NCBI GenBank assembly: GCA_050116155.1
Contig: JASFPE010000241.1
Location: 1-8,576, forward strand
Source of the DNA: G020353355 sp050116155
Lineage (GTDB): Bacteria; Desulfobacterota; Desulfobacteria; Desulfobacterales; JAHEIW01
Length of the DNA stretch: 8,576 nt
Direction of reading: 5' to 3'
Part shown: one piece after another, positions 1 to 6,006 of the stretch
How positions within the stretch are numbered: position 1 is the stretch's first letter
How the letters are laid out: every line of letters begins with the position of its first letter
The notes under the pieces: model-generated
Seen by the model: only the letters and a program-made list of their open reading frames with translations
What the model was told of the DNA's origin: nothing
Databases searched by the model: none
Program-made: the position numbers and the translations under genes

Positions 1-303
1 GTTTTAAGGGGCTATGCCCAGCAAAATCCGCTGATTGTCTACAAAAAGGAAGGCTATGAAATGTTTCAGGACACGATTGAGCGGGTTAAAGAAGAGACCC
101 TCGGGATCTTGTTCAGAATCCAAATAGCCGAACCCGAAAATTTAGATGAAATCCGGAAACCCCGGGAACAACAATTGTTTTTTTCGGGCGGAGAGGAACC
201 AACAAAGAAAAAACCGGTGAAACGCGGGAAGAAAAAAATCGGAAGAAATGCGCCATGCCCGTGCGGTAGCGGAAAAAAGTATAAGAAATGCTGTGGAAGA
301 TAA
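1..303 (+). CDS. secA: Preprotein translocase ATPase SecA, C-terminal end (partial)
   Basis: The reading frame is open from base 1 and ends at TAA 301-303, giving the last 100 residues; the 5' part lies outside the window. The opening residues (LRGYAQQNPL, then YKKEGYEMFQD and RVKEETLGILFR) match the end of the SecA helical scaffold/wing region. After a Lys-rich variable linker comes the SEC-C zinc motif, CPCGSGKKYKKCC, with Cys at fragment residues 86, 88, 97 and 98. In the family this tail binds zinc and contacts SecB and ribosomes or lipid, while SecA itself drives secretory preproteins through SecYEG. An ATG at 61 lies in frame but is internal, not a start. No intrinsic terminator is obvious after the stop. 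Confidence 0.95.
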   Translation, partial: VLRGYAQQNPLIVYKKEGYEMFQDTIERVKEETLGILFRIQIAEPENLDEIRKPREQQLFFSGGEEPTKKKPVKRGKKKIGRNAPCPCGSGKKYKKCCGR

Positions 304-320
304 AATTTACAATGGCGCCC

Positions 321-350
321 TTTACAAGGGATGCCCCAGATGCTTATTAT
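321..350 (+). promoter_or_regulatory. Candidate sigma-70 promoter for clpS-clpA
   Basis: TTTACA (321-326) and TATTAT (345-350) are separated by 18 bases; each differs from the consensus at one position. It lies in the 136-base gap between secA and clpS, about 90 bases upstream of the clpS ATG, so clpS-clpA could be transcribed independently of secA. A short hairpin (CCCTT, TAC loop, AAGGG; about 318-330) overlaps the -35 element. Prediction from sequence only. Confidence 0.4.
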
Positions 351-439
351 AAAATTATCATGATACCCGGTGTGTCCGTATTCGTTCCCTTCCGGCATTG
401 GCCCAGCTATTTCAACATCGTTACCAACGGAATTGTTAC

Positions 440-754
440 ATGAGTCAGAATAATCCTGAGGTCGAAGAAGGGATAAAGTCCGACACCGATGAGGAGGTCA
501 GGGAACCTCCGATGTATAAGGTGTTGCTCTTGAATGATGATTATACCACAATGGAATTTGTGGTTGAAGTTCTGCGATATGTTTTTCAAAAATCCCTTGA
601 GGAAGCTACCCGGATCATGCTCAATGTCCACCGGATTGGTGTAGGGGTTTGCGGTATATATCCATATGAGATCGCTGAAACAAAAGTGAATACAGTTGAT
701 GCCTTGGCGCGGGAAAGAGGTTTTCCGCTTAAATGTACCATGGAAAGAGAGTAG
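440..754 (+). CDS. clpS: ATP-dependent Clp protease adaptor ClpS
   Basis: This 104-residue protein is the N-recognin of the bacterial N-degron pathway: it binds proteins with N-terminal Leu, Phe, Trp or Tyr and hands them to ClpA. A flexible acidic N-terminus (about residues 1-24) precedes the folded core. The ligand pocket is intact: N32-D33-D34 (NDDYTTMEFV), gate residue M38 and H64 (VHRIGVGVCG). These correspond to E. coli N34, D35, D36, M40 and H66, so this looks like a true amino-acid-binding ClpS. ATG 440 is preferred, with a weak GGA 8 bases upstream. An in-frame TTG at 398 would add 14 residues unlike the family. The stop is 3 bases before clpA, implying co-transcription and probably coupled translation. 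Confidence 0.95.
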   Translation: MSQNNPEVEEGIKSDTDEEVREPPMYKVLLLNDDYTTMEFVVEVLRYVFQKSLEEATRIMLNVHRIGVGVCGIYPYEIAETKVNTVDALARERGFPLKCTMERE

Positions 755-757
755 ACC

Positions 758-2995
758 ATGATCAGCAAAGAGCTTAGTGCAACCCTCGGCTTTGCCGTCA
801 GAGAAGCAAAAAAGAGACGCCACGAATATGTAAGTATTGAGCATATTTTGTTTGCTATTTTGAATGATTCTTCCGGTATCGAGATCGTCGAAAGCTGCGG
901 CGGTAGCGTCGATAGTCTACTCAACTTGCTTGAAATTTTCTTTGATGAGAAAATCGAGCGTATCCCGGAAGGAGATGACTACGTGTTGCAGCAAACGATT
1001 GGATTTCAACGGGTGATTCAGAGAGCTGTTAATCATGCGCGCTCAGCGGAGAAAAGCGAAGTTGCCGTTGGTGATGTTTTGGCCTCTATTTTCCTGGAGA
1101 AGGACTCACATGCTGAATATTTCCTCACCGAGGAAGGGGTGACGCGCCTGGATGTCCTCAACTATGTATCTCATAATGTATCCAAAAGCCCTTATTCGGA
1201 TTCCGTCGGTGGTTTTGCAAAAACCGGCAAGAGGGAGCGACGCAAAAAAGGAAATGCATTAGAGCTTTTCACCATCGATCTGGTGAAGCTTGCCGGCGAA
1301 GATAAATTAGACCCCCTCATTGGGCGTGAATCCGAGCTGGAACGTACCATGCAGGTACTCTGTCGCCGGCGTAAAAATAATCCGGTATTTGTCGGTGATC
1401 CAGGTGTCGGCAAAACAGCCCTGGCTGAGGGACTGGCCCAGAAGATTCAAAAAGGCGATGTTCCTGATCTGCTGAAGGATATCCAGATTTTTTCCCTGGA
1501 TCTTGGCGGATTGTTGGCAGGTACGAAATTTCGAGGAGATTTTGAACAACGGCTCAAAAGTGTGATCGCCGAGTTGCAGAAACGCCCCAAAGCGATTTTA
1601 TTTATAGATGAAATTCATACCATCGTGGGGGCGGGGGCTACCAGTAGCGGTTCCATGGATGCATCCAATATTCTGAAGCCGGTTTTGGCCAGCGGCGAGG
1701 TTCGTTGTATTGGTTCCTCCACCTTTGAAGAATATAAAAACCACTTTGAAAAAGATCGGGCCTTATCCCGTCGTTTCGAAAAAATCGAACTTATTGAACC
1801 GCCCGTGTCCGAAACCATTCAAATTCTAAAAGGATTACGCTCGCGGTATGAAGATCACCATGGCATTGCTTATACCGACACGGCCCTGAAGGCCGCTGCC
1901 GAGCTTTCCGTAAAATATCTTAGAGATCGATACCTGCCCGATAAAGCCATCGATGTTATTGATGAAGCCGGTGCCTTTATCCGGCTGTCGGGCTCTGCGC
2001 GCCGGAAGCGGATCAATCCTTCGGATATCGAAAAAATCGTTGCCAAGATGGCCCGGGTGCCAACCCAAAGTGTTACCACTTCTGATAAGAACAAACTTGA
2101 GAGCTTGGAAGATGGACTCAAGCAAGTGGTATTTGGCCAAGATGATGCCATCAAGGCCCTGGTCACCTCGATTAAACGTTCGCGTGCCGGTCTTGGCACA
2201 CCGGATCGTCCGGTGGGATGTTTCCTGTTTACCGGCCCGACCGGTGTCGGAAAGACCGAGGTGTCGCGTCAGGTGGCGTTCAATTTGGGAGTGGAGTTTA
2301 TTCGCTTTGACATGAGTGAATATATGGAAAAGCATGCGGTGGCCCGTCTAATCGGTGCACCTCCCGGTTATATCGGTTTTGATCAGGGTGGGTTGCTCAC
2401 AGACGGTATCCGCAAACATCCCCACTCGGTCTTGCTGCTCGATGAAATCGAAAAGGCTCACATCGATTTGTTTAATATCTTGCTGCAGGTCATGGACCAT
2501 GCAACCTTGACGGATAACACCGGACGAAAGGCGGATTTCAGAAACGTTATTTTGATGATGACCTCCAATGCCGGATCTCGGGAGATGAGCGCGGCGAATA
2601 TCGGGTTCGGGCATACCCATAAGGATGCGGAATCCAAAGGCAAAAAGGCCATCGAAAGGCTTTTTAGCCCGGAATTCAGGAATCGGCTGGATGAGATCAT
2701 CACGTTTAATGCACTCAATCTGGAGATCATGGAAATGATCGTGGACAAATTCATTGCGGAGCTGAATCAACAACTCGCCGTTAAAAAAGTGGCTCTGACG
2801 ATTTCTCCCCAGGTACGCACTTGGCTGGCCAAAGAAGGGCATGATCCGGCATACGGGGCCAGGCCGCTTGGCCGTGTGATTCAGGCCGAAATCAAAGATA
2901 TGCTTTCAGATGAAATCTTATTTGGCAAACTTCAAAATGGCGGTCACGTGGCCCTTGACATGGAAGACGGAAAGCTGGCCTTTAATTTTAGTTAA
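758..2995 (+). CDS. clpA: ATP-dependent Clp protease ATP-binding subunit ClpA
   Basis: This hexameric AAA+ unfoldase, 745 residues against 758 in E. coli, feeds substrates to ClpP. The order is a Clp-N double repeat (about 1-145), a linker, AAA domain D1 and AAA domain D2. D1 has Walker A GDPGVGKT at 213-220, Walker B D284-E285 and arginine fingers R338-R339. D2 has Walker A GPTGVGKT at 493-500, Walker B D562-E563 and R643 in NRLDEI. There is no long ClpB/ClpC-type coiled-coil middle domain, which fits ClpA. The IGF tripeptide at 615-617 is the ClpP-docking loop, so a ClpP partner is expected elsewhere in the genome. The D1 pore loop is KFRG (F258) where E. coli has KYRG, a conservative change; the D2 pore has GYIG. 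A GGAAAG/GAGAG ribosome site lies in the clpS end. Confidence 0.97.
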   Translation: MISKELSATLGFAVREAKKRRHEYVSIEHILFAILNDSSGIEIVESCGGSVDSLLNLLEIFFDEKIERIPEGDDYVLQQTIGFQRVIQRAVNHARSAEKSEVAVGDVLASIFLEKDSHAEYFLTEEGVTRLDVLNYVSHNVSKSPYSDSVGGFAKTGKRERRKKGNALELFTIDLVKLAGEDKLDPLIGRESELERTMQVLCRRRKNNPVFVGDPGVGKTALAEGLAQKIQKGDVPDLLKDIQIFSLDLGGLLAGTKFRGDFEQRLKSVIAELQKRPKAILFIDEIHTIVGAGATSSGSMDASNILKPVLASGEVRCIGSSTFEEYKNHFEKDRALSRRFEKIELIEPPVSETIQILKGLRSRYEDHHGIAYTDTALKAAAELSVKYLRDRYLPDKAIDVIDEAGAFIRLSGSARRKRINPSDIEKIVAKMARVPTQSVTTSDKNKLESLEDGLKQVVFGQDDAIKALVTSIKRSRAGLGTPDRPVGCFLFTGPTGVGKTEVSRQVAFNLGVEFIRFDMSEYMEKHAVARLIGAPPGYIGFDQGGLLTDGIRKHPHSVLLLDEIEKAHIDLFNILLQVMDHATLTDNTGRKADFRNVILMMTSNAGSREMSAANIGFGHTHKDAESKGKKAIERLFSPEFRNRLDEIITFNALNLEIMEMIVDKFIAELNQQLAVKKVALTISPQVRTWLAKEGHDPAYGARPLGRVIQAEIKDMLSDEILFGKLQNGGHVALDMEDGKLAFNFS

Positions 2996-3098
2996 TTGGA
3001 TAATTCGTTGATTGGTTAAATCGAGAGGCATTTAAAGCAGCACACCTAAACCAGTAAACTATATAACCATTAAACTATTTGACTAATTAACGAATCAA
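2992..3098 (+). repeat. Quasi-palindrome of phased octamers after clpA
   Basis: The left arm (2992-3023) holds four phased 8-base units of the form (T/A)TNNNNNG, such as TTAATTGG and TTGATTGG. The right arm (3043-3098) is seven phased octamers which, read on the minus strand, have the same form, such as TTGATTCG and TTAATTAG. The arms are inverted copies: 3003-3015 pairs with 3083-3095 over 13 positions, 11 identical and two that become G-U pairs in RNA. The clpA TAA (2993-2995) lies in the first unit. The transcript could fold into a long AU-rich hairpin, but there is no T tract, so a terminator role is only possible. Confidence 0.6.
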
Positions 3099-3121
3099 AA
3101 GCGGGGTTCTTAGATTTTCTA

Positions 3122-3153
3122 ATTCCGCATTCCGCATTCCGCATTCCGAATTC
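3122..3153 (+). repeat. Heptamer tandem array (ATTCCGC)n at the aat start
   Basis: Three exact ATTCCGC units (3122-3128, 3129-3135, 3136-3142) are followed by ATTCCGA (3143-3149) and a partial ATTC (3150-3153). The array ends two bases before the aat ATG and fills the stretch where a Shine-Dalgarno sequence would sit; none is visible there. Confidence 0.85.
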
Positions 3154-3155
3154 AA

Positions 3156-3842
3156 ATGCCTGTCTATCTATTATCCAGCGATATCGTGTTTCCTTCCCCC
3201 AATCTTACCTCCCAAGATGGTCTTTTAGCCGTTGGCGGTGATTTGGACCAGAGGCGTCTCTTGCTTGCCTATAGCATGGGAATCTTCCCATGGTATACGG
3301 AAGCCGAGCCAATCCTGTGGTGGTCTCCGAACCCGCGTCTGGTGCTTTATCCTGAGGACCTGCGCATTTCAACATCATTGAAAAAAGCCATCAAGAAAGA
3401 TATGTTTCGCATCACCATGGATCAAGCCTTCGAGCAGGTTATCACCGCGTGCGCAAAAATCCGGCGGGGAAAAGACGAAGGCACCTGGATTGTGCAAGAT
3501 ATGATCGAAGCATACTGTAAACTGCACGAATCCGGATATGCACATTCCGTTGAAGCCTGGCAAGATGATACCTTGGCCGGAGGGCTCTACGGCGTATCTT
3601 TGGGTAAATGCTTCTTCGGTGAATCCATGTTTACCCTTCTCACCAATGCGTCCAAGGTGGCATTTGTTGCGCTGGTGAACTATTTAAAGGCATTGTCGTT
3701 TGATTTGATTGACTGTCAGGTGAAGACCGAACATTTAATCAGTTTTGGCGCACGGGAAATACCGCGCGAACAATTTTTAAAGCAGCTTAAAAAATCACTG
3801 GAGAATCCCACCCTCAAGGGCAAGTGGTCATACTCTACTTGA
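3156..3842 (+). CDS. aat: Leucyl/phenylalanyl-tRNA--protein transferase Aat
   Basis: This 228-residue cytosolic enzyme transfers Leu or Phe from charged tRNA to the N-terminal Arg or Lys of proteins, creating the primary destabilising residue read by ClpS. Signature blocks appear in order: GLLAVGGDL near the N-terminus, YSMGIFPWY, ILWWSPNPR, GGLYGVSLGKCFFGESMF and LIDCQV, then GAREIPR. E156 (in GESMF), D186 and Q188 (in DCQV) coincide in number with the E. coli residues implicated in peptide-bond formation, so it should be active. The GNAT-like C-terminal half is complete. The start fits family length, but no Shine-Dalgarno is visible because a heptamer array occupies that position. It follows clpA by 160 bases with no clear promoter, so read-through from clpA is plausible. 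The stop is TGA. Confidence 0.95.
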   Translation: MPVYLLSSDIVFPSPNLTSQDGLLAVGGDLDQRRLLLAYSMGIFPWYTEAEPILWWSPNPRLVLYPEDLRISTSLKKAIKKDMFRITMDQAFEQVITACAKIRRGKDEGTWIVQDMIEAYCKLHESGYAHSVEAWQDDTLAGGLYGVSLGKCFFGESMFTLLTNASKVAFVALVNYLKALSFDLIDCQVKTEHLISFGAREIPREQFLKQLKKSLENPTLKGKWSYST

Positions 3843-3856
3843 GGCTTTCGCCTCAA
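3839..3856 (+). terminator. Short hairpin overlapping the aat stop codon
   Basis: A perfect 7-bp stem, TTGAGGC (3839-3845) with GCCTCAA (3850-3856) and a TTTC loop, includes the aat TGA (3840-3842). No T run follows, so this is at best a weak or factor-assisted terminator or an mRNA-stabilising 3' end. Confidence 0.3.
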
Positions 3857-3860
3857 ATAG

Positions 3861-4027
3861 TCAGGTGTCAGGTTTCAGGTGTCAGCAAAGACTTATAGAA
3901 AATTGAGAAATTCAGGAATTTAGGAATTCAGTAATTGGGAAATTGATATAAAATTAGGCGCAATACATTTAATTTCTAAATCTTTAAATCCACAATTCTT
4001 AAATTATTTGACCTGACACCTGAAACC
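3861..4027. repeat. Composite palindromic element with heptamer and octamer arrays
   Basis: The ends are 15-bp exact inverted repeats: GGTTTCAGGTGTCAG (3871-3885) and its complement at 4013-4027. The left end is a phased heptamer array, TCAGGTG, TCAGGTT, TCAGGTG, TCAGCAA (3861-3888). Inside it, six perfectly phased octamers each begin with AATT (3901-3948). The mirror half has four octamers reading A(A/T)TTNNNN on the minus strand (3974-4005). The unique centre is about 3949-3973. Most of the 249-base aat-HIT gap is this element; the last 64 bases before the HIT gene hold a small GTTAG/CTAAC hairpin and the ribosome site. No coding content is seen. Confidence 0.7.
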
Positions 4028-4075
4028 AAGAGTTGGTAACAGAAGTAGTTGTCGAACGGGTTAGGATTAACTAAC

Positions 4076-4081
4076 AGGAGG
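4076..4081 (+). promoter_or_regulatory. Strong Shine-Dalgarno of the HIT gene
   Basis: AGGAGG, 10 bases before ATG 4092, is the best ribosome site on the plus strand of the window and fixes the start of the HIT protein. Confidence 0.8.
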
Positions 4082-4091
4082 ATACGTTAAT

Positions 4092-4421
4092 ATGGGACAA
4101 GGGTGCATCTTTTGTCAAATTGTAAACGGCGAAACGGCTACCGAAATATTGTATCAAAACGAGAATCTGGTTGTATTTGAGGACATCCATCCCCAGGCAC
4201 CGGTGCACCTGTTGATTGTGCCGAAAACGCATATCCGCAGCATCAACGATTTGACAGCGGCGGACAGCACAATTGTATCTGAGATGATTTTGGCGGCCAA
4301 ACAAATGGCTCACGATCATGGGGTCGCAAAATCCGGCTACAAACTATTTTACAATGTCGAAAGGGGAGGGGGGCAGCTGATTTTTCATCTACACTTACAC
4401 TTAATCGGTGGCTTCCACTAA
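4092..4421 (+). CDS. HIT (histidine triad) family nucleotide-binding protein, short C-terminus
   Basis: This 109-residue protein belongs to the HINT-like branch of the histidine triad superfamily, small dimeric purine-nucleotide phosphoramidases/hydrolases. CIFCQI near the N-terminus carries the CxxC pair (C5, C8) of zinc-binding HIT proteins; FEDIHPQAPVHLLIVPKTHI is the typical core. The triad is H99-L-H101-L-H103 with H101 as expected nucleophile, followed by LIGG. The protein stops only two residues after LIGG. Many bacterial HinT homologues continue with roughly R-x-x-x-WPPG or another short tail that contributes to the active site or substrate choice. Here the TAA (4419-4421) takes its last A from the first base of an inverted-repeat element, so the tail may have been lost. 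The physiological substrate cannot be told from sequence. Confidence 0.9.
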   Translation: MGQGCIFCQIVNGETATEILYQNENLVVFEDIHPQAPVHLLIVPKTHIRSINDLTAADSTIVSEMILAAKQMAHDHGVAKSGYKLFYNVERGGGQLIFHLHLHLIGGFH

Positions 4422-4563
4422 AACTGGTTCTAAAAACTTCATCTCTTGCCCAATGGCTGCGTTGCTTGTCGTCGAAAATTGCTCACGTACATAGGTACGC
4501 TGCGCAGTTTCTCCTCCGCGCGCCTTGCCCTTGAGCAAGAGCTAAAGCTTTTAGAACCAGTTT
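4421..4563. mobile_element. MITE-like element with 15-bp terminal inverted repeats
   Basis: AAACTGGTTCTAAAA (4421-4435) is perfectly inverted at 4549-4563. Homology between the halves continues imperfectly inward (for example CTCTTGCCCAA against TTGAGCAAGAG) to a centre around the GTAC pair at 4487-4498. A TA dinucleotide lies at 4419-4420 and again at 4563-4564, compatible with a TA target duplication of the kind made by IS630/Tc1-mariner elements if the right end is taken at 4562. It contains no transposase and any open frame through it is incidental. In RNA it could fold into one long hairpin. The family assignment is inference. Confidence 0.6.
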
Positions 4564-4588
4564 ATGTTTATTACTTAAAGAATTTTGA

Positions 4589-4620
4589 AAAAATCCGACA
4601 GGGTAAAAGGGCGGATTTTT
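4589..4620 (+). terminator. Possible Rho-independent terminator after the HIT gene
   Basis: AAAAATCCG (4589-4597) pairs with CGGATTTTT (4612-4620) around a 14-base loop, ending in five Ts. Only three pairs are G-C, so it is weak; the A/T symmetry would allow action in both directions. Confidence 0.35.
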
Positions 4621-4642
4621 GCAGGCTGTCCAATAACTCGAT

Positions 4643-4677
4643 TCCCCTCCCTCGACGGGAGGGGATAAAGGGGAGGG
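4643..4677 (+). repeat. GC-rich hairpin overlapping a G-quadruplex motif
   Basis: TCCCCTCCC (4643-4651) pairs perfectly with GGGAGGGGA (4657-4665) around a 5-base loop. The right arm is also the first half of a G-quadruplex motif: G runs at 4657-4659, 4661-4664, 4670-4673 and 4675-4677 with loops of 1, 5 and 1 bases. The two folds exclude each other. It sits between the HIT gene and hemW. Confidence 0.65.
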
Positions 4678-4683
4678 TGGTCA

Positions 4684-4704
4684 TAGCGCAAAGCGCATAG
4701 CGTT
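4684..4704 (+). repeat. Short heptamer array upstream of hemW
   Basis: Three phased 7-base units, TAGCGCA, AAGCGCA and TAGCGTT, occupy 4684-4704. The rest of the gap up to hemW shows small hairpins (GACAG/CTGTC and CTATG/CATAG) and no coding signal. Confidence 0.5.
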
Positions 4705-4782
4705 AAAAGACAGAGCCTGTCATCATTGTTTCTGCCTTTAACCCTATGCCCCATAGACCTTAAATTTACGGTTACCGGTAAA

Positions 4783-5994
4783 ATGAAAGATAAACTCAAC
4801 AAACCTGGAGGGATATACATACATATCCCATTCTGCTTGCGTAAATGCCCTTACTGCGATTTTTATTCGATTACCGACCTTTCTTTAAAATCAGGATTTC
4901 TTCAGGCATTAATGCGGGAAATGACGTTGTTCCAGTCTGGATCACTTGATTTCGATACGATTTATCTCGGCGGCGGCACGCCTTCGGTTTTAGATTTCGA
5001 TGATATTTTCCAAATCATCGATGGCGTTCTTGAAAAGTTTAATATTCTGCCTTCCCCTGAAATAACCATAGAGATCAACCCGGGGACGGTAACCCGGACA
5101 TTGCTCAACGCGTATATTGAAGCCGGAATCAATCGTTTAAACATCGGCGTGCAATCGTTTCAGGAAGCAAATCTGAACTTTCTGGGAAGAATTCATTCTG
5201 TGAAGGAAGCCTGCCGTGCCTTCGAGGAAGCGTGTCAATCCGGGTGCGACAATATCGGCTTGGATCTGATCTATGGCCTTCCAGAGCAGACCAAAGAGAA
5301 CTGGCGCACCGACCTGGAAAGGGCGGTTCAATTGGGCCCGGATCATCTATCCTGTTATTTGCTGACCATTGAGCCCGGCACTCCTTTGCATCAGGATATG
5401 CAATTCGGTCGATATCGTCCGCTCCGCGATCGCAAGATTCGAGAATTGTTTGATCTGACCATCGACTATTTAGGAAACCATGGGTACATTCAATACGAGA
5501 TATCCAATTTTGCGCGCCGAACAGATGAACCATCACATCCCCTGATGTCTCGGCATAACCTAAAATACTGGTCATTTGCACCATATGCCGGCTTCGGTCC
5601 TGCGGCGCATTCATTCATTTTTCCGGAGCGCTATTGGAATTATGCGAATGTCAAACAATATGTTGATGAGATCGAGTCGGGAAGGCTGCCTGTGGAGGAA
5701 AAGGAAGTATTGTCCACGGAGCAGATGATGATGGAAACTATTTACTTAGGGCTGCGAACCATTCAAGGTATCGATCTCATCGAATTCAACCAAAGATTTA
5801 CCATGGATTTCTTGCGCACCTTTGACAGGCTTGTCACCGATCTTGAAAGAGATGGTTTGTTGCGCATAGACCAGAACCATTGTGCACTCACTCGGAAGGG
5901 GCTGGCCTATCTAAACAGCGTGGTATCTATGTTTACTAGTCAAGATGTATTTCAAATTAAAGCTATAATCCCACCCGAGCCTCGTATCTCGTAG
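4783..5994 (+). CDS. hemW: Radical SAM family haem chaperone HemW
   Basis: This 403-residue protein resembles coproporphyrinogen III dehydrogenase but belongs to HemW, which binds haem and a 4Fe-4S cluster and inserts haem into respiratory enzymes. The cluster motif is C18-x3-C22-x2-C25 within HIPFCLRKCPYCDF; the residue two after the last Cys is Phe, as in HemW, where true HemN has a fourth Cys. GGGTPS at 63-68 is the SAM-binding glycine motif. The middle shows NIGVQSF and DLIYGLPEQT of the radical SAM barrel, and the C-terminal HemW domain starts near LGLRTIQG. ATG 4783 leads straight into GGIYIHIPF; a TTG at 4726 would add 19 atypical residues. No clear Shine-Dalgarno is seen, and a 10-bp palindrome (TTACCGGTAA) ends one base before the ATG. 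Confidence 0.93.
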   Translation: MKDKLNKPGGIYIHIPFCLRKCPYCDFYSITDLSLKSGFLQALMREMTLFQSGSLDFDTIYLGGGTPSVLDFDDIFQIIDGVLEKFNILPSPEITIEINPGTVTRTLLNAYIEAGINRLNIGVQSFQEANLNFLGRIHSVKEACRAFEEACQSGCDNIGLDLIYGLPEQTKENWRTDLERAVQLGPDHLSCYLLTIEPGTPLHQDMQFGRYRPLRDRKIRELFDLTIDYLGNHGYIQYEISNFARRTDEPSHPLMSRHNLKYWSFAPYAGFGPAAHSFIFPERYWNYANVKQYVDEIESGRLPVEEKEVLSTEQMMMETIYLGLRTIQGIDLIEFNQRFTMDFLRTFDRLVTDLERDGLLRIDQNHCALTRKGLAYLNSVVSMFTSQDVFQIKAIIPPEPRIS

Positions 5995-6006
5995 CCCGCA
6001 ACACGA

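Noticed and set aside
66..398. Minus-strand open frame opposite the secA end
   Set aside because: It is antisense to a clear SecA zinc tail and has a compositionally odd Phe/Pro-rich translation.
398..439. Upstream TTG extension of clpS by 14 residues
   Set aside because: The extra residues do not resemble ClpS N-termini, and ATG 440 gives the normal length.
1835..2842. Long antisense and alternate-frame ORFs inside clpA
   Set aside because: They are shadows of strongly conserved clpA codons; no family features.
3838..3862. aat TGA as a selenocysteine codon, suggested by selB nearby and a hairpin at the stop
   Set aside because: The hairpin contains the TGA instead of following it, read-through adds only five residues before TAG, and Aat is already full length.
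3861..4027. CRISPR-like array
   Set aside because: Units are only 7-8 bases with no spacers and no cas genes.
4446..4700. 84-codon open frame across the region after the HIT gene
   Set aside because: It runs through an inverted-repeat element and a GC-rich hairpin, has no ribosome site and no recognisable domain.
5129..5614. 161-codon minus-strand ORF inside hemW
   Set aside because: Antisense to conserved radical SAM sequence; no domain signal.
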